From Eudorina sp. 2006-703-Eu-15 (lineage: Eukaryota > Chlorophyta > Chlorophyceae > Chlamydomonadales > Volvocaceae): a stretch of 64,000 bases of DNA. Shown here one piece after another: positions 36,301 through 48,113 of this stretch. Both the position numbers and the translations under genes were made by a program. Positions within the stretch are counted from its first letter, which is position 1, and every line of letters begins with the position of its first letter. The stretch spans positions 1,063,501 to 1,127,500 of the forward strand of contig BDSI01000006.1 of NCBI GenBank assembly GCA_003117195.1. The letters run 5' to 3'. The notes under the pieces were generated by a model that saw nothing but the letters and a program-made list of their open reading frames with translations, did no database searches and was not told where the DNA came from.

Positions 36301-38860
36301 GTGATGAGGGGATGAGGGGGTGGAGCGTAGGCCATGGGTAGCCGTATCAGGTCGCTGCTGCCAGCACCGAGGTCCGATCGGGATGCGGATACAGCGTGTA
36401 TGTGTTATGTGTGTGGAGGGATACTAGCTTTGGCGGTGTTTGGTGTTCTTCTGTACGACTAGACATTGTAGGGCAGTCACATTAAATATTTGTACGATTG
36501 CGATTGAGGGGGGAAGGGATACAGGGCCCCAAGGGACGCTCTCCGCACGCTGTATCGTACAGGTCGTACACACCCTAGGCCCACCCACACCCACCCGTGC
36601 TGCCCCCGGCGGCGCCGCCGAACTGCAGGAAAGCCGCGTAAGCGCCGCGGCCGCGGCCGCGCTCCTCCGCCGGCATCACCGCCGCACCCACAGCATCCAC
36701 CCCCAGGCCCCCCGCCTCCAGCAGCCCCGCGGCGGCGGCGGTGGCGGCGGCAGCAGCAACCGCGGCAGGCGAGGGCGACAGCTTGGCGAGGGGTGTGGCA
36801 GTGCCCCCCTTCACCGGGGTTGCCGTGCCAGTGCCGGCGGTGGAAGCCCGGCCCGGGTTGGCCGCCCCCGCCCCCGCCCCCGCCCCCGACGACGACGACG
36901 ACTTGGTTCCGCCGGTGCCCAAAAGGTTCTTCACGGGCTGCATCAGCGCCTTGCGAACCTGTGGGGGCGGGGGAAGGAGGAGGAGGAGGAGGGGGGGAGG
37001 GAGAGGGGGATATAGGAAATTGGTAGACAAGTTCAAGAGGGAGAGGGGGAGGGTGTCGGGTGTGTGTGTGTTATCAAAGAGAAAAGCTGAGCCGCGAAAA
37101 GCTGAGCCGGTGTGTGTGTGTGTGTGTGTGTGTAATGAGAAACCCGCCCCCGGCGTGTGTGTGTGTGTGTGTGTGTGGTATGGACCGGGGTGTCGTACTT
37201 GGCGGGTATGCCGGGTCGTAAGGTACTTCCGGGTGATTGAGGTGGTTAATACTGTTAACACCAGGTGGTTGTGGGTTAGGTGGACAGCTGCAAAACGCGG
37301 CACTGCGCTGTACCTGCCAGGCCAACCGCCAGTTAGTCTGCCTGGCGGCTGGACAAGAAGACCCTAGGCGAAACCCAAGGCGTGTAGCTGGACAGCAGGG
37401 CAAGGTGGCTGAGCCCACCGTCGCCAGGACCCCGGCGGGGCGGGCTGCAGCAGCTGCCCACGGTGGTGGACACCGGTGCCTGCTGGCCCGCTCAGGAGGG
37501 CCAGGGCTGCCCACCGGAAGCCGCCGTACCCCACCTTCTTGCAGCGCAGTTTGAATATGTCAATATTTTGTAGCAGTTTGAATATGTCAATATTTTGTAG
37601 CAGTTTGAATATGTCAATATTTTGTAGCAGTTTGAATATGTCAATATTTTGTAGCAGTGTTGAATATGTCAGTAACCAATTTCCTACACCCCACCTTCTT
37701 GAGCAGCGAGCCGCTCTTCTTGCCGCCCTCCCCGCCGGCCACTGAGCCCGCCCCCGACGTCCGACGCCCCGCCGCCGCCGCCCCCTCCGGCTGCTGCTCG
37801 TCCTCGTCCCAATCCGCCAGCGAGCCCTCGCCGCCGCCGTCCGCGTCAGGCACCTCAGTGTTGCCGTACGACAACTTGCCGTAGCTGGCCATCCGGCCCA
37901 CCGGCGCCGCCGCCGCCGCCGGCCCCGCCACCACTTGGCCCTGCGGCACGCTGGCCCGACTGAGCGCATCGGCCTGCTCCAGGCCGGGAATGTTGGGCTT
38001 CAAGGACGGCTGCTGGGCGGCGGAAGGGCTGGTCTGGGCCAGCGCCAGCGCCGGCGCCGGCGCCGGCGGGATCCGCGGCGGCGATGACGGGATGGAGCGC
38101 GGCGGCGTGGCGCCGCCGTCGCCACCGCCGCCACCGCCGAGGCTCCGTCTCTTGGACGGGGAGCGAGACAGGCGGTTGGAGGAGGGCGGGGCGGCCGCGG
38201 CGGCAGCGCCGTCGCGCTGCGTCGTCGTCGGCGTCGTTGGCACCGTCGACGCCAGCGTCAGCAACAGCGGCGGCGGCGGCGGCAGGGAGGTGGCACTCAC
38301 GAGCGCAGAGGCGCTGCCGCTGGGAGGCGGGAGGGAGAAGGCCCCGGTGGTGTCGGCGGTGGCGGTGCCGCCCTCCTCCTCCTCCTCGTCCGCCTCCTTT
38401 GTTGTGGCCCGAGAAGACGCAGTTGGGGGTAAGGATTGGGGAGGGGGGGAGGGCAGGCTTGGGTTGGAATAGGGGGAGAGAGGGTGTTGACAGCCATGGG
38501 AGGTGGAAGATGCGGAGGTCCCCGCCCTCCGCCGCAACCTTGCCCTACGGCGCTCTATGCAAACAGCGCCTCACAGGACATGCTCTGCTGCCTGGCGGCG
38601 CGTCCTTGAAGCCCAAGCACTCCCACGCCGCCGCGATATGGAACATCACGCGCTTCCTGCCCAGAGGCACCGTCATCAACACACCGCATCCACACCACAT
38701 GCGGCTGATCTGCATTTATCCTTCACGTCGCCGTCACCATTCACCACCATTTGGGTTGTCGGTAATTTGGGTTTCGGGTTCCGGGCATTCCGGGTGTCCT
38801 TTACTTCCGTCGCCTACATTGCCTGTTACGCTGGACTTCGCTTCTCGCGGCTCAGTTCTC

Positions 38861-38916
<56 letters not shown>

Positions 38917-41900
38917 CCGTTCCTGCATAAACCATCACGGTCTTCCTGCCCAGCGGCTCCGCCATCACCACACCACATCCACGACAGCGACACCCCACCG
39001 CCCCGCTGCGGCGGCCTCGCGCCTTCCATCCGTTCTGATCTCGCACCTGCGGCGGCGCCATGTCGTCCATGCTGCCGACCCGCGGGTCGGCCCCCACCCC
39101 CGCCGCCGCCGCCGCCGCCTGCGCGGCCACCAGCTTCTCGTAGTTGCTCTGTCGGTGTCCGCTGGTGTCCAGCGACAGCCGCTGGACCTTGCGGTGCTCG
39201 GCGCGCTGCCGGGCCACCAGGCTCAACATGCGGAGGTAGTCCGGGCTGCCGCCGGCGAGGGCGCCACCGGGGGCAGCGCCGGAGGTCCCTGCCTCACCTG
39301 CACACACATTCACAGAAACAGTCACAGACACAGACACGGCTCGCGGCTCAGTTCTGTTACACACATCTACACATGGGTGGGTGTGGGCGTGTGGGGTCAA
39401 AAGGAATGGGCGTGCGGGCTGTGTAGAGCAAGAGACCCGCCCGACCCAGATCAATTTCCAGGATACCGGTGGCGGGGTGTGCTCTTAGGCAGGCAGCGCA
39501 GGAGTGCGTGACATGCAAGGGGCATCGCAAAGCCCGGGAAATCGGGGTGTGCTCAGAAATGAGACCCGCCCGACCCGGGGTGTGTTTAACGAGAAGTCCA
39601 CCCAGAACCGCCCAGACCCGGGGTGTGTGTGTTTCATGACTTGTACCCCCCCCCCGGGTTGGTGTGCCGAGGACAGCGGGGACCGAGGACTTTAGCCGGA
39701 ACCACTCACCCTACCCCCGCCCCCCAACACACACGCGGGTGCACACGCGGCGGAAGGGGCCGCAGAAGGGGCGGCGGAAGGGGCGGCGAAAGGGGCGGCG
39801 GAAGGGGCGGCGGAAGGGGCGGCGGAAGGGCGGCGGAAGGGGCGGCGGAAGGGGCGGCGGAAGGGGCGGCGGAAGGGCGGCGGAAGGGGCGGCGGAAGGG
39901 GCGGAGAAAGCTGACGGAACAGAAAAAAAGCTGCGCTGCCCTGAGAGTGTAACTCCCACCACCCAGGGCGGGGAGGGGTGGGTATGCGAAATCGGTAGAC
40001 TTATTCCGATCGCGCAAAGGCGAGGAGGTGGCCCTCACGGAACCGCAGAACGCCGCTCGCGCGGCTTCCTCCCCCAACATCCCTTTCTCCTATTGAGGCG
40101 CTGGAGTACCAGCGAGCCGCTCACCTGCGCATTCGGAAGCCCCCCCTGGAGAAGTCGGACCCAGCGGCGCCAACGACTGCGACTGCGGTTGCTGCTGCGG
40201 CCGCTGCGGCCGCGGCAGCAGCAGCGCCGCCGCCGGGGAGCCCGCGGCCACGCCGCCTCCGCCTCCGCCTCCGCCTCCGCCTCCGCCAGCCGCCACCCCC
40301 TCCCAGTCCGCCTTCGGGGAGTGCTGTCTCCCCGCGTGGGTGCTCCCTCCCAATACCCCGTGCAGTGAACGCTCGCCCACGTTGAGAAGCCTGTGTGGGG
40401 GGGGGGGGGGTGGGAGGGGGGATGGCGGATGGGGGATGGGCGACGGGTGACGTCGTTGGGCTTGGCGTGGGTTGGGGGTGAGGGTTGCACGATGCACAAG
40501 CCCCAAGGGGCCTTTGGACTCAAGGGGTGGGCGGGACGGGGCGGGAGGAAGCGCTCGAGGGGAGGGCGGGGGCCGCGGCATCTAGGTGAGGTGAACCCAA
40601 CTGCCAACTACCAACTGCCAACTGCCGGGTCGGGGAGGTTGCTGGGAGAGCTGGCTCTCCTCCAATGATGACGCCGACGACAAGCGACCCACCCACCCGC
40701 CCGCCCGCCCAGCGCCCCCACCCACCCAGTCCATTCTCTGCCGGACCCTTGATCCGTGGCTGTCAGCGCAGCTCGAACATGTCCAGCATCCCCTACATAC
40801 CCACCCACCCAGCCAGCCAACCCCCACCCACCCGGGGGCAGCAGTGCAGTATAAATATGTCTACCAATTTCCTATACCCCCACCCACCAGGCGTAGTGCT
40901 GCAGCGCGTGCCCGGACCCCTCCATCGCCAGCCTGTTCTTCATGAAGCTCATGTCCCAGGCGGTGGCCGCCGCCTGGTCCCTCACAGGACCGCGGTAGCT
41001 GCCGGAGCCGGCGGCACCGAGGGCCGCGGCGGCGGCGGCGGCCGCCGCCGCAGCCGCCGGGCCGTGGGGCGGGCTGGCGCCGAGGGCGGCGCCGCTGCCG
41101 GAGCGCGAGGCCGCTTTGGCGGCTGGCCGGGAAGGCGAGTGGGGGGGAATCGACATGCCCGACAGAGGCAGACGGGGGCCACCGAGGCGGACCGCCGCCG
41201 CCGCCGACGACGATGAAGACTGCGCGTGCTGTCCCTCCCTCTGCGAGGCCTGCGGCGCGTTGGGGGATACCGCGATGTGTGGCGCCACCGCCGCCGCCGC
41301 CGCCGCCGCCAGCTTGGTTGTGCCGTTGTCCGACGTGATGGAGGTTTCGGAGCGACCCAGGGGCCGTTTACCCAGGTCGTGCGAACGCCGACACTGTTGC
41401 TGTTGCTGCTGCTGCTGTAGCGCCGCCAGCGCGGAGGCGAGGGTGCCGGCGCCGACCACGCCTGTCGCCGCCGCCGCAGCAGCAGCCTGTCGCGGCAGCG
41501 GCGTCGGCACGCCCAGCAGCTGGCCGCGCCGCAGCGCCGCCAGGGCGTCCCCCCCGGCGTGCACCGTGGCGTGTTTGGTGGCCAGGGAGCTGGAGGCGGA
41601 CCGGAGCAGCAGGTCCTGTGCGGCCAGGGTGCGGAGGCGGCTGCTGACGGCGCCGTCGGCCGCCGCCGCCGCGTGCAGCGGCGGCGGGTGCGGCGCGCCG
41701 GCCACGGCCGCCGCGGCGGCGCCCTCGGGGGTCGCTTCGCCGACCTCCGACGCGCGCCGACCGGCGCCGCTGCTGACGCGCGCGACACGCCGCTCCGGCA
41801 AGGGGGCTTGTTGCTGCTGCTGCTGCTGTTGCTGTAGTAGTTGTTGCGGCTGCGGCTGCGGTGGCAGAGGTTGGTCGGACGTTTGCGGCAGCGGCTGACT

Positions 41901-44444
41901 GGGCTGTCGTGCAGCCTGGGGGGAGGTTGGAGTTAGTTGGTCGTTGGGCTGGTCGTCCTGCAAGCGGTTGAGCTGCTCCATGTGGCGGTTGATCAGGTCG
42001 TTGGCGATCATGTCCAGGACGGTGCGCTTGAGGGCGCTCTCCACACCGAACTTCTGTAACCGCTGTACGACAGTACGGGACAGCGCCGCGCCCTGCGTGC
42101 GCTGGTCGGACTTGCCCTGTGCGTGTGTGGGGAGGGAGGGTTTAGGAACGGTGGAAATCGGTAAACATGGGGCAGGGAGGGAGGGACGACCTTAAAGGGC
42201 GAGCCTATAAGAGGGCGCGCGGGGAGGAGGAAAGGGTAGGAGGGGAAGGACGACGACGAGTACACGGCGGTACGCAGAGGTACACGGCGGTACACGGGAG
42301 GTACACGGAGGTATTGGTCCCGCCCCGTGGCCCATCCTGCCCCCACTCCAGACCACCCCAGACCACCCCACCCCACCCCACCCCACCCCAGCCCCCCACC
42401 CCAGCCCCCCACCCCACCCCTCGCACCTGCATCCAGGGGTGCATCAGCGCCTGCTTCGCGGTGGGGCGCTGCGCGGGGTCCCTGAGGGGGCAGGGGCGGG
42501 AGGGGGGGGGGAGGGAGAGGGGCGACCGGCAGGGGGGGATAGGAAGTTGGTAGACACATTCATACTGCCAGCTTGGCAGGTGGGGGGCAGGGCCAAAGCG
42601 GGGGTGGGCCCCGCGGTGGGGTGGGCCGGCACCGGCGAGTCTGTAAACGGCAGCCGTCGGACGACAAGCCCGGTCTCCCTCTCTCCCTGGCGGCCCCAAG
42701 AGTGGCCCACCCCCCACACACACACACGATGAGCCCCTCGCATGTCACGCACTCCTGTTCTGCCTGCTTAAATAACACACACACACACACGACGACGTGC
42801 AAGGGCACCGGGCGAGACCGGGCAGTGGACTTGGTGTCCATGCCGGTGTGCTGCCGCCACTCACTTGGCCAGCAGCGACCGCACAAAGTCCTTGGCCTCC
42901 TCCGACACGCCGTCCCAGGCCCGGTGGGTGAACTTGGGCTGCTCGGTGAGGATGGCGCGCCTGGGGGAGGAGGGGCGGGGGGCAGGGGAGGGGAGGGGGC
43001 AGGGGAGGGGAGGGGCGGGGTGCAGGACAGGGGGGGGAGGGTATAGGAAATTGGTAGGGGAGGGGAGGGGGGCAGGAAGCTGATGATAGGCGGGTAGAGG
43101 GTGTAACTGGTAGGGATATAGGAAATTACTGGTAGGGAGGGCAGGCAGGGGGGTGGCAGGGGAGAAAGTTCTCCCCTCAGAGAAATGGAGGTCGCCCGCT
43201 AGGCCCCCGCCTCGCATCACAAGCCATGACATCACATCACATCCGCAACACAGAACACTGCACTCCCCGCTGTAATGCGGCCGACGCACTGCACGCCCGC
43301 GTGCCCGTGTGTACGCCTCGCCCAAACACCAGGCCGACACCCCCCCCCCAACCGCCAGCCCCCATTTCCCACATTCCCCGCCCCCACTCCCCCCCACCAC
43401 CCACCATACGAGCGACAGCGCCGGCGCCCTAGGGTTCCGCGGGTCGTCGAACGGCACAAAGCCGCACAGCAGCTGGTAGCACATGACCCCCGCCGACCAG
43501 ATGTCGGAGGCGGGCTCGGTCTTGCCGGAGAGCTGCTCGGGGGCCATGAAGTGGGGCCTGGGGGGGGGGGGAGAGGAGCGGGTGTGGGGCCCGGCGGAGG
43601 GGCGCGGGGGAGTGCAGGAAATCGTTGGACACGCAGCTACCTCCCTGGCTCGACTCCCCCCCTACACACACATCGCGTTTTGCTTGCAGGTGGGTACATT
43701 GCGACAACAACGCGAGGATTGCACGCACGCACAGCATTGTGGTGTGAGTCTGCGTGGCCAAGGTAGCCGACCCGCACCAGCTGGTAGTATTCCGAGCGCG
43801 ACATAAGTGCGCCAAAAATCGACAGCGCTCTTCCGGCACCGCAGCCTATATGGGGTCGGGCAGTGGGTACATCTTATACGCATACGGGCAACATATTTGG
43901 CGCCACTGAACCCCTCGCACGTCACGCACTCCTGTTCTGCCTACTTAAATAACACACACACGCACTCCTGTCCTACCTGCCTTAATAACACACACACACA
44001 CACACACATGCACACGGGTCGGGCATTGGGCACTCCCCTGCCCGCGACATACATAGCACCGATTCGAACACAAGCACACCTGCGCGGGGGTGTGTGGAAA
44101 CGACTTTCACCCATACCCATACCCACACCCATACCCACACACACACACACATGCGGCTCAGTTCTCTTCAACACATGCGGGTTCCCTGTTGGCAAAACAG
44201 ACACCCCCAACCCCCAACCCCCACCCCACCCCGACCACCCCCCACACTGGTTCGGGTGAGGCGGGTTTCTTCGCTGTACACGAACACACACGCAAGCAAA
44301 CACACCCCCAGCCAGCCCGCCAGCCCCCCGCCCCCGCGGCGCCACTCACGTGCCCTCCAGCCCCAGATCCGTGCGGGGCAGCTTCTTGGGGTCGAAGAAC
44401 ACCGCCAGGCCGAAATCTGCTCCAGGGGGGGAGGGATAGGAATC

Positions 44445-44478
<34 letters not shown>

Positions 44479-47400
44479 GGTGGTTGCGGTGCGCAGCGGA
44501 CCCGTACGGCGGCGCGGGGCGGGCGGCCCTGAACAGGCGACGCATCCCTTCGCTGGACGGGAAGGTGCCTCCAGCCGCAAGGGGGCTAAGAAGAAACTGC
44601 CCAGACACATCCAGCCCGTCGGGGCCGTGGGTGGATCCCCCCCCCCACACCAATCGACGTCCGATCGCGCAGTCGGCCGCGCCCCGTCGTGTTGCACCGC
44701 GTGCGTTTGGGGACCTGCGCCACCGACCCACCGATGGCCTTGACCGGCGCCTTCTCCGAGTCCGTCAGCAGCATGAAGTTACCTTTTGGGGGGGGAGGAG
44801 GGGGAAACGGGGAAGCGGGGAGAGGCGGGGGATGGTGACCGGTCTTTCCTACTCTAGGACCCCTAGAGGCCGCGACAAACAGGGCCGTCCCCGCCCCCAA
44901 CCCCAATCCGCAGGGGCAGCCGCGGGCGAGGCCACGGCGGGACCGAGCCCTTGCCCCTGAAGGTCGCCACGAGGCTCATCCCGTCCGCCTAGGCCCGCCT
45001 AGGGCCCATGGGGGGCCCTGCAAGCCGCCTTTCCTGCCGCTCGCGCGTCCCTTGGCCTGCCCTCCCTTCCTCCCCAGGCCTCCTTCCCATACCCTCCCTT
45101 GCCGTCCCTCGCCTCCCTCTCCCTCCCAACCTCTCCCTGCCCTCCCCTGCCCCCCTTCCCCTGCCCCCCTTCCCCTGCCCCCGCTCCCCTGCCCCCGCTC
45201 CCTCCCCTGCCCCCCCTCCCTGCCCCCCCTCCCTGCCCCCCCTCCCCTGCCCCCCCCTCCCCTGCCCCCCCTCCCCTGCCCCCCTCCCCTGCCCCCCCTC
45301 CCCTGCCCCCCTCCCCTGCCCCCCCTCCCCTGCCCCCCCCTCCCCTGCCCCCCCTCCCTGCCCCCCTCCCCTGCCCCCCCTCCCTGCCCCCCTCCCTGCC
45401 CCCCTCCCTGCCCCCCCTCCCCTGCCCCCCCTCCCCTGCCCCCCTCCCCTGCCCCCCCTCCCCTGCCCCCCCTCCCCTGCCCCCCTCCCTGCCCCCTCCC
45501 CTGCCCCCTCCCTGCTCCCTGCCCCCCTCCCTCCCCTTGCCCCCCTCCCCTGCCCCCTCGCCCCCTCACCCGGCTTGACGTCCCGGTGCAGGATGCGCAG
45601 GTGGTGGCACTGAGCCAGCGTCCGCAGCACCGCCCGCATGTAGCTGGCAGCCTGGGGGGTTAGGGGGGCAAGAGGGGGCGGGAGGGGGGGGGGTGGGGGG
45701 GGGTAGCGGAAATTGGTAGACATGTTCGAACTGCGCTGCTGCCAGAGCAAAGGTCCGATGATGGGGGTGGGGGTGCGGCTGGGGTGGGGGTGCGGCTGGG
45801 GTGGGGGTGCGGCTGGGGTGGGGGTGCGGCTGGGGTGGGGTGTGGCTGGGGTGGGGGTGCGGCTGGGGTGGTTGGGACCAGAATGAGATCGAGGGGCGGG
45901 GGGCGTCCTAGGGGACACGTGGGGCGGGGGGTGGCTGGCGAGGGCAAGCGGCCATCACCACAGCCAGTCAGGGGCTCACTGACACGGCTGACCACAAAAG
46001 GTGAGTGATCAGTCGGGCTGGAAGGGTGGGGGTGGATGGGTACGCGCTTCCAAATTGTACAGCCCGGGCCCCCAACCCCACCCGACCCAATGATGCCTGC
46101 CCAATCGGAAATTGAATCTCCCCGCCTCCCGCCCCCCCCGGGCCCCCCGGACCCCATCCCCCCCACCACACACACACTGCTTTTTCGCGGCTCAGCTTTT
46201 CTCCTTGATAACACACACATGGGCGGGCTTCTTGTTAATAACACAAACATCAACAGCGTTCTTCCGGGCAACCGTTATATTCTCCACGCATGCGGGCAAA
46301 GTCTGGGCGTTAGTCGGGCCATCGCATGCCACGCACTCCTGTTCTGCCTGCCAAAGTAACACCCACCGTGCGCTCGCTGTAGTGGCGGGTGTTGATTCGC
46401 TTGAGCAGCTCGCCGCCCTGCACTCACAGCAACAGGCAGGGGTTGGCGGATGGGCTGGTGTTGAGTTGTTAGGTTAGGTTTTCACACGACCTCGGCTGAC
46501 CGCCCTCGTCCTGGTCCGGGTCCTGGTCCGGGTCCCCTGGGGAAGGGATCTCCGGATACAGCGCCCCAGGGGAAAGGGCATGGCAGACTGGCAAGAACAG
46601 TAGCACCCAGCATCAGCCCCAGCACCAGCACACAGGGGAGGGAGCGTGGCCCCGGTGGAAAGCGTCCACGCCGCCATGGTTCTGGCAGAGACGTGGTGGA
46701 CGGGCCATCCTCCCTTCCTCCGACAGCAATACCCACAGCCCCACCATCACCATCACCATCCCCCTCACCCTCACCGCACACAGTCGCACCGCCAGAGCGC
46801 TCGAACGGGTCTCCTCCCGCGACCGCGAGGGTCAGGGAGCAGGGCATGTGCCCCTCCTCCCGCCCCTTCTCCCCTCCTCCCCCCCCCCCACCCCTCTTCT
46901 TCACACACCTTGCACCACTCCATCACGAGGTGTACGGCCTCCTCGTCCTCAAAGACGTCCTCCAGGTGGACCACATTTAGGGTCTATAGGCGGTTGGGGC
47001 GGTTGGAGCGGTTGGGGCAGTTGGGAGGGGCGGCGCGGACCTCGAGGGCTACATGAGGGTTTCGGTGGGCAAGGTGCCCACAGCACCCAACGGGACGATG
47101 GGGCCCAGGTCGACGGCAGGGGCAGGGGTCCTGGCGCAGGTTGGGGGCGCCCGCGTCGGCGGGGCCCTTGAGGGCCGGCTGGGTGGCAGCCTTTGTGTTA
47201 AACCGCTACCACTCAGATCTCTCCCTCGTCAGCACTGCCACGGTGGCTCCTACATGGTCGTTAGCCGTCCACCCCCCCCCTGAACAAGTAAGCTTCTAAC
47301 TGCTTTGGCCCGGGTCAACGCTTCGCCGTCTTCGCCCATCCCAACATCGGCGGTTATGGGTTTGGCGCTCTGTTGCGGGTTCACTGTCTTCATCGACATG

Positions 47401-48113
47401 AGGGGGAGTACGGGGGACGGTGGGGCGACGGCGTGGGTGCGGGAGGGGCGCCGCGAGGGCGTGGGTCGTGTAGGACACGGTAGATGGGGAGCAGACCGAA
47501 TGCGGACAAGTGGCCGCCGAACCCCCCCCCGGGGAAAGGGACGCCGTGTTCACCAGCACCCGTGGGGCCCGCCATTAACGCCGGTCATGTTGTGCGCGTG
47601 CGTTGGGTGTCACCAGTGTGAAGGGCACCGGTGTGCTCCGCAAATTAGCTTCTCCGCAGGCACTGTGCCACCTGCGGGGGAAACCGCTGCGGGGGAAACC
47701 GCAACGTGCCAGACCCAGGGCCCCTACGTACACCGGACAAATCCCCTTCACCCTAGCTGGTCCCCGCACCATCAGGCCCCGGCCCTGCCACTGGAACCTG
47801 ACCTGTCGGTGATGGGACTTACCCCACGCAACCGCCACAGGATCAGCGCCTCCCGACGAATGTTCTCCAGGTGTTGCTGTTGCTTAGTGGCGCTGATGTT
47901 CGGCAAGCTCAGCCGCTTTGTGATGCTCTTACAGGCGAACTCCCGACCGGAACCACGTTCGACGACGACTTGCACGGTGCCAAAGCCACCCTGGCCCAGT
48001 TGCTTGCCGACATCGTAGCGATCTTCCAATTTTCCACGCGTGAGGCCGACCCACAGGGGCTCATGCGTTTCCGGCGGCTCTGTTGGCACATCCCACACGT
48101 CTATCCGCGGCAT
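33337..48113 (-). CDS. CDPK-like protein kinase with giant low-complexity insert and degenerate EF-hands
   Basis: About 19 exons, mostly phase-consistent: 48113-47823, 46983-46909, 46417-46367, 45651-45570, 44782-44732, 44416-44350, 43557-43405, 42960-42865, 42481-42427, 42116-40888, 40390-40125, 39297-39047, about 38405-37695, 36958-36595, 36167-35551, 35266-35134, 34844-34750, 34130-33975, 33579-33337 (about 1,660 residues). Kinase motifs in order: [87 protein letters not shown] junction-like helix follows ([24 protein letters not shown]). Roughly 1,100 residues of poly-Ala, Gln, Gly and Ser sequence then separate it from four EF-hand-like segments ([42 protein letters not shown]) that lack most calcium ligands. 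It may therefore be calcium-insensitive, like CDPK-related kinases. Confidence 0.85.
34867..34912 (-). repeat. Intron module A, upstream of exon 17 acceptor
   Basis: Minus-strand CAGCAGCGCGGTATGAATAC followed by GCCATTTCC, about 35 nt before the splice acceptor at 34845. A diverged member of the module seen at 45701-45743. Confidence 0.5.
37006..37040 (-). repeat. Intron module A, upstream of exon 14 acceptor
   Basis: Minus-strand TTGTCTACCAATTTCCTATA plus a C-rich tract, about 60 nt before the acceptor at 36959. Pairs with the inverted copy at 37655-37694 at the other end of the same intron. Confidence 0.7.
37546..37694 (+). repeat. 27-bp tandem repeat (4 copies) and inverted module A at a 5' splice site
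   Basis: Four units of 27 bp, beginning GCAGTTTGAATATGTCAATA, occupy 37546-37653. A fifth unit merges into CAGTAACCAATTTCCTACAC up to the donor of exon 13 (37694). The tandem seems to be an expansion of the module's outer half. Confidence 0.85.
38866..38913. repeat. (CA)n dinucleotide run
   Basis: About 24 CA units in the CDPK-like gene intron. (GT)n runs also occur at 37110-37175. Confidence 0.95.
39755..39910. repeat. 12-bp purine-rich tandem repeat (GGAAGGGGCGGC)
   Basis: About 13 imperfect units inside the intron between exons 11 and 12 of the CDPK-like gene. Frames through it are artefacts. Confidence 0.9.
40841..40880 (+). repeat. Intron module A, inverted, at the exon 10 donor
   Basis: Plus-strand GCAGTATAAATATGTCTACC continuing AATTTCCTATACCCCC. 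It is antisense to the gene and abuts the donor at 40887. A diverged second copy (CTCGAACATGTCCAGCATCC) precedes it at about 40770-40805. Confidence 0.7.
42533..42568 (-). repeat. Intron module A, upstream of exon 9 acceptor
   Basis: Minus-strand GCAGTATGAATGTGTCTACC then AACTTCCTATCCCCCC. The acceptor is about 50 nt further on at 42482. Confidence 0.7.
43031..43060 (-). repeat. Intron module A core, upstream of exon 8 acceptor
   Basis: Minus-strand CTACCAATTTCCTATACCC. A further diverged copy lies at 43111-43140. Confidence 0.6.
45065..45585. repeat. Polypyrimidine CCCCTCCCCTGCC tract, about 500 bp
   Basis: Nearly pure C/T on plus (G/A on minus) with short units, filling the intron between exons 4 and 5 of the CDPK-like gene. 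The minus (transcribed RNA) sense is G-rich with many GGGG runs. Confidence 0.92.
45701..45743 (-). repeat. Intron module A, upstream of exon 4 acceptor
   Basis: Minus-strand GCAGTTCGAACATGTCTACC then AATTTCCGCTACCCCC, about 50 nt before the acceptor at 45652. The best-preserved sense copy. Confidence 0.75.
46321..46366. repeat. Intron module B at the exon 3 donor
   Basis: Contains CACGCACTCCTGTTCTGCCT (plus), which recurs at 42748-42790 and 43917-43960, and diverged at 39483-39525 (inverted). Here it starts at the 5' splice site, so this intron begins with module B and ends with module A. Confidence 0.65.

Noticed and set aside
37546..37653. Regular 27-bp repeats resembling a CRISPR array
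   Set aside because: Units are directly adjacent without spacers and lie in a eukaryotic intron.
40035..40607. Minus frame with Glu-Ala repeats instead of the Gly-rich frame at exon 11
   Set aside because: Only the other frame joins in phase with exons 10 and 12.
44989..45918. Gly/Arg and Pro/Leu frames of 200-300 residues
   Set aside because: Read through the polypyrimidine intron tract; the exon inside it (45651-45570) is in a defined frame with kinase motifs.
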